Part shown: positions 6,368 through 11,532 of the stretch, one piece after another
Position numbering within the stretch: the first letter of the stretch is position 1
Layout: each line of letters begins with the position of its first letter
Assembly (NCBI GenBank): GCA_002387325.1
Contig: DGIN01000086.1
Coordinates: forward strand, 15,280-26,811
Source: Bacteroidales bacterium UBA4621
GTDB taxonomy: Bacteria; Bacteroidota; Bacteroidia; Bacteroidales; Paludibacteraceae
Direction of reading: 5' to 3'
DNA length: 11,532 bases
Notes under the pieces: model-generated
What the model saw: the letters and a program-made list of their open reading frames with translations, nothing else
The model's database searches: none
What the model was told of the DNA's origin: nothing
Translations under genes and position numbers: made by a program

Positions 6368-7705
6368 TTATTTTTTCGCTGCGCGTGCGCGTATTATTCC
6401 GCCCACTGTGGCTTTTCCCATGCGTATATAGTCGAGCAAGGGTCGATGACTGGGGCAGGTAAACATACAGCAGCCACATTCGATGCAGTCCATAACCGAG
6501 TGTTTCTCCATATCGTCCCACATCTGTTTCTCCGCCTGCTTGGCGAGCAGATAGGGCTCCAGCCCCATCGGGCAGGCACTGACGCACTTGGCGCAACGGA
6601 TACAGTTCTCCGGTTCGGCGCGATGACTTTCGTTCTCGGGGAGGAACAGCAAGCCGCTGACCCGTTTGTTGGCGGGCATATCGATGTTGTTCACAGCGCG
6701 TCCCATCATCGGTCCTCCAGCTATGATTTTGCCTGTGTCTTCGGGTACACCTCCGGCGAGCGTTACGATGTCGGCGAGAGGTGTTCCGAAGCGCACCGAG
6801 TAGTTGCCGGGTTTGGCGAGGCTCTTGCCTGTAACGGTCATGACCCGTGAGATGAGCGGTTTGTTCTTCTGCACGGCTTCATATACGGCGTATATAGTAG
6901 CCACGTTGTCCACTACGGCACCCACCTCTATCGGGAGTGCGCCACTCGGTACTTGGCGACCTATACAAGCGTCGATCAGTTGTTTCTCGCCGCCCTGCGG
7001 GTATTTGAGTTTGAGGGGTTTGACCTCTATGCCGAGTTCTTTGCCTGCGAGTTGCCGCATACGTTCGATGGCGTCGGGTTTGTTTTTTTCGATACCGATG
7101 ATGGCGCGGTTGATATCCAATGCTTTCATCAGGATTTTGATACCGATGATGATTTCTTCTCCGTGTTCGAGCATCAGTTGGTGGTCGCAAGTGAGGTAGG
7201 GTTCGCACTCTACGCCGTTGACAATCAGCACCTCGGCTTTCTTACCGGGAGGCGGCAGCAGTTTGACCTGCGTAGGGAAGCATGCGCCACCGAGGCCGAC
7301 GATACCTGCGGCAGCCACCTTGTCCACAATCTCTTTGGGTTCGAGCGGGCAGTCGCGTTTGACAGCGTCGGTGCGGTCGATGGTCTCAAGCCATTCGTCG
7401 CCCTCCACATCCATAAAGATAGCAGGCATACGCAAGCCCCAAGCGTCGGTAGTAGCATCGATTTTGGTGATCGTACCGCTGAAGGGTGCGTGTACGTTGG
7501 CACTCACAAAGCCCCCTGCTTTGGCGATGAGTTCGCCTACTTTGACTTTCTGTCCTTTCTCGACTACGGGTTGGGCAGGTGCGCCTATATGCTGTACCAG
7601 AGGTATGATAGCCTTGGCGGGCAGCGGGCACTCCGTAATAGGTTGGTGTGCGGAGTATATTTTATTGTCGTGCGGATGTACTCCGCCTATTCTGAATGTG
7701 TTCAT
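6368..7705 (-). CDS. rnfC: Rnf electron transport complex subunit C (NADH/FMN, two [4Fe-4S])
   Basis: This 445-residue soluble subunit faces the cytosol and exchanges electrons with NAD+/NADH. In order, it has an N-terminal barrel-sandwich region (about 30-100), a Rossmann-like NADH/FMN domain related to the 51-kDa subunit of complex I (GLGGACFPTQVKL at 137-149, VNGVECEPY at 162-170), a YPQGGEKQLI loop (235-244), a SLBB-type region (about 290-335), and two ferredoxin clusters. The ligands are C368, C371, C374, C378 and C407, C410, C413, C417, with an extra C412 in the second. It lacks the long Ala/Lys-rich C-terminal extension of the E. coli RsxC. Its ATG overlaps the rnfB stop in a 4-bp ATGA, which suggests translational coupling. 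Confidence 0.97.
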   Translation of the reverse strand: MNTFRIGGVHPHDNKIYSAHQPITECPLPAKAIIPLVQHIGAPAQPVVEKGQKVKVGELIAKAGGFVSANVHAPFSGTITKIDATTDAWGLRMPAIFMDVEGDEWLETIDRTDAVKRDCPLEPKEIVDKVAAAGIVGLGGACFPTQVKLLPPPGKKAEVLIVNGVECEPYLTCDHQLMLEHGEEIIIGIKILMKALDINRAIIGIEKNKPDAIERMRQLAGKELGIEVKPLKLKYPQGGEKQLIDACIGRQVPSGALPIEVGAVVDNVATIYAVYEAVQKNKPLISRVMTVTGKSLAKPGNYSVRFGTPLADIVTLAGGVPEDTGKIIAGGPMMGRAVNNIDMPANKRVSGLLFLPENESHRAEPENCIRCAKCVSACPMGLEPYLLAKQAEKQMWDDMEKHSVMDCIECGCCMFTCPSHRPLLDYIRMGKATVGGIIRARAAKK

Positions 7706-8604
7706 GCTTTGACCTCCTCTTGTTTAGGTGTTGCCGTTGTCGGCTGCGCCGTTTGGGACGTTGCGGGTTGGGGTTCTGCGGGTTTGCGCGGCGGGAAATT
7801 GACGGCATGGATAGCCCCCGTCGGGCATTCAGCCTCGCACTTGCGGCAGAGCCGGCATTTGGTATAATCGATGTATGCGAGGTTGTTCTCTACGGTTATT
7901 GCGTCGAACGGACAGATTTTCTGGCACTTGCCGCAGCCGATACAAGCGTTGGTGCAGGCTTTGCGGGCGACAGCCCCTTTGTCCTTGTTGACGCACTCCA
8001 CCACCATACGGCGGTTCTTCGGACCTTTGTTGCGCAGTTCGATGATGTTTCGGGGGCATGCTTTGGCGCATTTTCCGCAGGCGGTGCATTTCTCGTCGTC
8101 CACTTCGGGGAGTTGTGTTTCTGGGTTGATCCGGATAGCCCCGAACTGGCATGCCGCCACGCAGTCGCCGCATCCGAGACATCCGAAAGCGCAGTCGGTT
8201 TCGCCCACATAGAGGTTGTGCATAATCCGGCAACTGCGTACGCCGTCGTATTCGCTTGTGCGCGGGCGCGCAGCGCAGGTACCATTACAACGTACGACCG
8301 CCACTTTTGGTTCGGTGGCAGCAGCCGTTTTGCCGAGTATCTCGCCCACTTTTTGCATTGTGGGCGCACCACCGACCGGGCAGAGCAGACCGTCGAGCGA
8401 GTCGGCTTTGACACACGCTTCAGCGAGTGCGCGGCAACCGGCGAAACCGCATCCTCCGCAGTTGGCTCCCGGCAGGACTTCCTGCACTTGGTCGATGCGG
8501 GGGTCTTCCTCCACCTTGAATTTCTGTGCCACGAGATAGAGCAGCACGGCGGCTACCAGTCCCGTTACGCCCAGAACGGTCAAAGAAATCAGAACTAAAT
8601 TCAT
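7702..8604 (-). CDS. rnfB: Rnf electron transport complex subunit B (ferredoxin-oxidising, multi-cluster)
   Basis: This 300-residue protein is the entry point for electrons from reduced ferredoxin. It has an N-terminal membrane anchor (about 5-26), then an RnfB-type Fe-S domain with C49, C52, C57 and C75. Next is a segment with C106, C110 and C125, and then four ferredoxin-like cysteine sets: 142/145/148/152 (with C138), 173/176/179/183, 221/224/227/231 and 250/253/256/260. E. coli RsxB is about 190 residues with two ferredoxin sets, so this is the longer form known from anaerobes. In the first set Gln153 replaces the usual Pro after the last Cys. A Pro/Thr/Gln-rich tail (about 271-300) ends the protein. 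It is the first rnf gene, 141 bases after rseC, and overlaps rnfC by 4 bp. No Shine-Dalgarno sequence precedes it; the leader is A/T-rich. Confidence 0.96.
   Translation of the reverse strand: MNLVLISLTVLGVTGLVAAVLLYLVAQKFKVEEDPRIDQVQEVLPGANCGGCGFAGCRALAEACVKADSLDGLLCPVGGAPTMQKVGEILGKTAAATEPKVAVVRCNGTCAARPRTSEYDGVRSCRIMHNLYVGETDCAFGCLGCGDCVAACQFGAIRINPETQLPEVDDEKCTACGKCAKACPRNIIELRNKGPKNRRMVVECVNKDKGAVARKACTNACIGCGKCQKICPFDAITVENNLAYIDYTKCRLCRKCEAECPTGAIHAVNFPPRKPAEPQPATSQTAQPTTATPKQEEVKA
7712..7720 (-). promoter_or_regulatory. Shine-Dalgarno-like site for rnfC
   Basis: AGAGGAGGT on the minus strand (7720 to 7712) with a 6-base spacer to the rnfC ATG. It lies within the last rnfB codons (Glu-Glu-Val), so a coding coincidence is possible, but the spacing equals that at rnfG and rnfE. 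Confidence 0.55.
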
Positions 8605-8648
8605 TGTGTTGTTTATTGAAAAATGTTTAATATATTGTATGTTTTTTC

Positions 8649-8703
8649 TTCGCAGTCGGTTCGTAGTTCCTTCGTAGTTCCTTCGTAGTTGGTTCGTAGG
8701 TGG
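8649..8703. repeat. 11-bp tandem repeat between rseC and rnfB
   Basis: There are five contiguous 11-bp units: a degenerate TTCGCAGTCGG (8649-8659), TTCGTAGTTCC (8660-8670), TTCGTAGTTCC (8671-8681), TTCGTAGTTGG (8682-8692) and TTCGTAGGTGG (8693-8703). TTCG starts every unit. The array lies 45-99 bases upstream of the rnfB start, in a 141-bp gap where I find no good promoter or terminator. The 11-bp period is close to one DNA turn, so repeated binding on one face of the helix is possible but unproven. Confidence 0.9.
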
Positions 8704-8745
8704 TTGAATGTTAACAGTTATTGATCAACGGAAAGCAAATGCAAA

Positions 8746-9156
8746 TCAAAGTTTACGAGCCGTAAAGGAGAACTGTTTTTGCAGGCGTTTGCGGAAAAAC
8801 GAAAGGATGAGATAATAGAGTGCTACTGCACAGAGGGCGATTGTACCGATGAGGGTTTCGCTGTCCAGCAGGCGTTCCAGCCCTGCAATGACCGCAAGCA
8901 TAACCACAAAGGGCATTATGTATGCGAGCAGTACGCCTTTCCACGCCAGCCGTTCCGACACCATCACCTCCACTTTGTCGCCCGGTTGCATGGGTTCGAG
9001 CATCAGGGCGTCCATTTGTTTCCCGCGGCTCTCGGACGACATACACACAGAGCGTGCCGAGCAGGTACTGCATGCACTTGCCTGTACAATCCGTATATGC
9101 GCTGTCTGCCCCGAAACGGACACAACAACCCCCTCGTGCCGTATTTGTTCTGACAT
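8746..9156 (-). CDS. rseC: RseC/MucC-family membrane protein (SoxR-reducing system type)
   Basis: From the chosen start this is 136 residues. The N-terminal cytosolic part carries a cysteine motif C29-x2-C32-x5-C38 (CSTCSARSVC), which could bind a metal or Fe-S cluster. Two membrane helices follow (about 74-95 and 102-121), then a basic tail. In E. coli, RseC works with RsxABCDGE (the Rnf homologue) to keep SoxR reduced. In anaerobes it more likely supports Rnf assembly or function, and its place directly before rnfB fits that. An in-frame ATG ten codons upstream (9186) is possible but would add a Cys-rich MQTPCVCRPI encoded by a hairpin region. MSEQIRHEGVV at 9156 gives the family-like N-terminus. 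Cotranscription with rnfB is likely, as no terminator separates them. Confidence 0.88.
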   Translation of the reverse strand: MSEQIRHEGVVVSVSGQTAHIRIVQASACSTCSARSVCMSSESRGKQMDALMLEPMQPGDKVEVMVSERLAWKGVLLAYIMPFVVMLAVIAGLERLLDSETLIGTIALCAVALYYLILSFFRKRLQKQFSFTARKL

Positions 9157-9163
9157 GATCGGT

Positions 9164-9190
9164 CTGCAAACGCAGGGTGTCTGCACACCC
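9164..9190 (-). other. Two small adjacent hairpins in the rseC leader
   Basis: Between the predicted rseC promoter and its start lie two perfect inverted repeats: GGGTGT/ACACCC (9175-9180 and 9185-9190, 4-base loop) and CTGC/GCAG (9164-9167 and 9172-9175, 4-base loop). They share one base, so cannot both close fully. They end about 7 bases before the ATG at 9156 and could affect translation initiation. No known riboswitch is recognised. Confidence 0.45.
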
Positions 9191-9206
9191 CGCCCGAATT
9201 AACGCA

Positions 9207-9238
9207 CAAAAGTATAAAGAATTTTCCACGCGGACAAA
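9207..9238 (-). promoter_or_regulatory. Bacteroidota-type promoter for rseC (and probably rnf)
   Basis: On the minus strand, TTTG (9238-9235) is followed after exactly 20 bp by TACTTTTG (9214-9207). This matches the Bacteroidota -33 TTTG and -7 TAnnTTTG consensus. The start of transcription should fall near 9200-9203, giving an rseC leader of roughly 45 bases. As no other consensus promoter is seen before rnfB, this may drive the whole rseC-rnfBCDGEA unit. Confidence 0.78.
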
Positions 9239-9316
9239 TTTATTTGATTATTTCACCGAAAAGTACACAAAATGCAACTAAAAACAGCACTCTTGCGGTA
9301 TTGCCGGATTTTCGGA

Positions 9317-9348
9317 TTTGCAAAAACGAGATATTTTCAGTACCTTTG
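9317..9348 (+). promoter_or_regulatory. Bacteroidota-type promoter for ftsK
   Basis: TTTG (9317-9320) and TACCTTTG (9341-9348) are separated by exactly 20 bp, a full match to the -33/-7 consensus of this phylum. Transcription should start near 9353-9355, leaving only about 13-15 bases before the ftsK ATG, so a very short leader. Confidence 0.8.
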
Positions 9349-9367
9349 CGTGCTAATTTGAGTAGAT

Positions 9368-11532
9368 ATGCCAAGACGCACCACACATACGAACAAAAAC
9401 GAAGAGACGAAGACGGAACGTCCGATACGGATAGATAAGCCCGATGTTTGGCAACAGGTGAAGGTTTTTGTGTCCGATCCCCGCACGCGTACCGTAACGG
9501 GTATTGTGCTGCTGACGGCAGCGTTGTTCCTGCTGCTGTCGTGCGTGAGTTATTTCTTTACGGGTACGGCAGACCGTTCGCTGCTGGAGATGTCTTTTTC
9601 GGAGCGTCGCGCACACCGTGTGGAGATAGAGAACATGCTCGGTTTGCCCGGTGCGGCTGTCAGCGAGTTCCTAATCAACGGGGCTTTCGGTTGGATGTCC
9701 TTTATGCTGATCGGTATGCTGGTTGTCTATGGTCTGCGGCTGCTGCACGTGGGGCATACCCACCCGCTGCGGGTGCTGCTCTGCGGGACATTCGGTGTGC
9801 TGTGGGGGGCGGTGCTGCTCGGTTTTGTGCAACTGATGGTCTCGCTCGGTACATTCTGCTGGGGCGGGGCTTTCGGGCAATGGTCCGCCACGTGGCTCGA
9901 CTCGTATATACAGCCCACGGGGATGATTATCGTGCTGGCGGTTACGTTGGTTATTTTCCTCATTATCGCCGAGAAGAATTTTATCCCGAACATGAAACGC
10001 TTCGGGCTGTGGCTGGCAGGGCTGTTCAAGCGCAAGCCCAAGACCGAAGAGCATACAGAAGAGGCTATTGCCGACGAACCGCAGGAGATTGTCCTGCCCG
10101 ATGAACCCAAAGACGACGAGCAGCCGCTGGACATTGAGATACAGATAGACGACCTCGACAACCCGCCTGCTGAGACACCCGACGATGGGGATATTCCGCT
10201 GACCATCGAACCGGCACAGGAGGAAGAGATGCATAGTTCCGCACAAGCAGAAGAGACGCCCGACGAGAACGAAGACGACACGCAGATAGACATCAACGAC
10301 ACCAAGCCTGTTGAGTTGGCGGACAAAGCCGAAGACCTGCTGGCGAAACTCGGTCCCTACGACCCGCGCAAGGACCTCGAATACTACAAGTTCCCGTCCC
10401 TCGACCTGCTCAAAGTGTATGACAACGAGACCGGTACAATCATCAACAAAGACGAGCAGAACGCCAATGCCAAACGCATTGTGGAGACCCTGCGCAATTT
10501 CGGTATAGAGATAGACAGCATCAAAGCCACTATCGGTCCGACCGTAACGCTCTACGAGATTGTCCCCAAGGCGGGTATCAAAATATCGAAGATTCAGAGC
10601 CTCGAAAACGACATTATGATGTCGCTTGCCGCCACGGGTATCCGTATGATCGCCCCCATGCCGGGCAAGGGTACGGTGGGTATCGAGGTGCCTAACGAGA
10701 AGCCGCAGACCGTCTCCATGCACTCGGTCATCGCCTCCAAGCGTTTCCAAGAGGAGCAGAAAATGCGCCTGCCTATCGCTATCGGGCGCACTATCACCAA
10801 CGAGGTCTTTATGTTCGACCTCGCCAAGACGCCCCACCTCCTTGTAGCCGGCGCCACGGGTCAGGGTAAATCGGTGGCTATCAACGCCATTCTGACCTCG
10901 TTGCTTTACAAAAAGCACCCTGCCGAACTGAAACTCGTCCTTGTTGACCCGAAGATGGTCGAGTTCTCGCCCTACAAGGAACTCTACCGCCACTACCTCG
11001 CTGCTATGCCCGATGTAGAGGAAAAGGACATCATCATCACCGACTGCGAGAAGGTCATCAACACCCTCAACTCGCTCGTCATCGAGATGGAGAACCGCTA
11101 CAAACTGCTGATGGATGCGGGTGTGCGCAACCTCGAGGACTACAACGACAAGTTTATCCATCGCCGCCTCAATCCCGAGAAACTCGTGGGCGACTCGCTC
11201 CACCACCGTTTCCTTCCTTATATAGTCATCGTCATCGACGAGTACGGCGACTTTATTATGCAGGCGGGCAAACAGGTGGAAACGCCTATTGCACGTATCA
11301 CACAGAAAGCGCGTGCCGTAGGTATGCACATGATTCTCGCCACCCAGCGCCCGTCCGTAAACATCGTTACGGGTGTTATCAAGGCGAATATACCTACCCG
11401 TATTGCCCTGCGCACGCAGTCCGTCATCGACTCCCGCACCGTTCTCGATGCCAAGGGGGCGGAGCAACTCATCGGTCGCGGCGACATGCTCTATGCGGGC
11501 AACGGTAATATCACACGTATCCAGTGTGCGTT
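9368..11532 (+). CDS. ftsK: DNA translocase FtsK/SpoIIIE, C-terminus cut by window edge
   Basis: An open frame of 721 codons runs off the right edge; a complete protein is usually around 800 residues or more in this phylum. The ATG at 9368 is the only sensible start: an in-frame TGA lies three codons upstream and a consensus promoter just before that. In order: a basic N-terminus; four membrane helices (about 43-64, 108-127, 132-158, 183-201); an acidic low-complexity linker (about 227-315); the alpha/beta motor from about 325. The motor has Walker A GATGQGKS (495-502), VLVDPKMVEF (524-533), Walker B IVIVIDEYGDF (619-629), ATQRPS (658-663) and LIGRGDML (701-708). FtsK is a hexameric ring ATPase at the division septum that pumps DNA and helps resolve chromosome dimers with XerCD. 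The gamma domain that reads polarity sequences lies beyond the window. It is transcribed away from rseC. Confidence 0.96.
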   Translation, partial: MPRRTTHTNKNEETKTERPIRIDKPDVWQQVKVFVSDPRTRTVTGIVLLTAALFLLLSCVSYFFTGTADRSLLEMSFSERRAHRVEIENMLGLPGAAVSEFLINGAFGWMSFMLIGMLVVYGLRLLHVGHTHPLRVLLCGTFGVLWGAVLLGFVQLMVSLGTFCWGGAFGQWSATWLDSYIQPTGMIIVLAVTLVIFLIIAEKNFIPNMKRFGLWLAGLFKRKPKTEEHTEEAIADEPQEIVLPDEPKDDEQPLDIEIQIDDLDNPPAETPDDGDIPLTIEPAQEEEMHSSAQAEETPDENEDDTQIDINDTKPVELADKAEDLLAKLGPYDPRKDLEYYKFPSLDLLKVYDNETGTIINKDEQNANAKRIVETLRNFGIEIDSIKATIGPTVTLYEIVPKAGIKISKIQSLENDIMMSLAATGIRMIAPMPGKGTVGIEVPNEKPQTVSMHSVIASKRFQEEQKMRLPIAIGRTITNEVFMFDLAKTPHLLVAGATGQGKSVAINAILTSLLYKKHPAELKLVLVDPKMVEFSPYKELYRHYLAAMPDVEEKDIIITDCEKVINTLNSLVIEMENRYKLLMDAGVRNLEDYNDKFIHRRLNPEKLVGDSLHHRFLPYIVIVIDEYGDFIMQAGKQVETPIARITQKARAVGMHMILATQRPSVNIVTGVIKANIPTRIALRTQSVIDSRTVLDAKGAEQLIGRGDMLYAGNGNITRIQCA

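Noticed and set aside
3460..8604. Na+-translocating NADH:quinone reductase (Nqr) instead of Rnf
   Set aside because: Nqr shares RnfA/D/E/G homologues but has NqrA and NqrF. Here there are ferredoxin-type RnfB and the NADH/FMN/Fe-S RnfC, which define Rnf.
8605..8745. Independent promoter for rnfB
   Set aside because: The nearest candidate (TAAACTTTG on the minus strand, around 8748-8756) has the wrong internal spacing and no TTTG 19-20 bp upstream, so I did not annotate it.
9671..11467. 598-residue open frame on the minus strand opposite ftsK
   Set aside because: It is antisense to ftsK, whose motor motifs are intact. The translated shadow is His/Arg/Val-rich without family motifs.

Overview
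The window is a compact stretch of a Bacteroidota chromosome, most likely order Bacteroidales. Three things point there: two divergent promoters match the Bacteroidota sigma consensus (TTTG, 20 bp, TAnnTTTG), the FtsK has the GATGQGKS and IDEYGDFIM signatures common in that phylum, and the Rnf genes run B-C-D-G-E-A behind an RseC-family gene. The GC content looks close to 50%. I cannot name a genus.

Layout from left to right. Bases 1-257 are non-coding: an 11-bp tandem repeat at the edge, a GC-rich inverted-repeat patch, and the terminator of the minus-strand genes to its right. Bases 258-3348 (minus) carry two peptidases that overlap by 8 bp: an exported C69-family dipeptidase, then a cytosolic M20C dipeptidase (PepD). 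Bases 3349-3459 hold AT-rich heptamer repeats and a terminator-like hairpin. Bases 3460-8604 (minus) are a complete, tightly packed rnfBCDGEA operon. Bases 8605-8745 contain a second 11-bp tandem array. Bases 8746-9156 (minus) encode an RseC-family membrane protein. Bases 9157-9367 are a divergent promoter region. From 9368 to the right edge (plus) runs ftsK, which is cut off before its C-terminal DNA-reading domain.

How the genes work together. Rnf is an inner-membrane ferredoxin:NAD+ oxidoreductase that pumps Na+ or H+. RnfB takes electrons from ferredoxin, RnfC handles NAD(H), RnfD and RnfG carry covalent FMN, and RnfA/RnfE form the membrane core around a [2Fe-2S] cluster. Amino-acid and peptide fermenters use such a complex to turn reduced ferredoxin into an ion gradient. 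Two dipeptidases next door fit a peptide-fermenting anaerobe, but that link is inference from adjacency. FtsK is an unrelated cell-division and chromosome-segregation gene transcribed the other way.

I see no mobile element, CRISPR array, tRNA, rRNA or obvious novel system. The points most worth a second look are the two 11-bp tandem arrays, the strong Shine-Dalgarno motifs with identical 6-nt spacing inside the rnf operon, the changed flavinylation motif in RnfG, and the cluster-rich RnfB.
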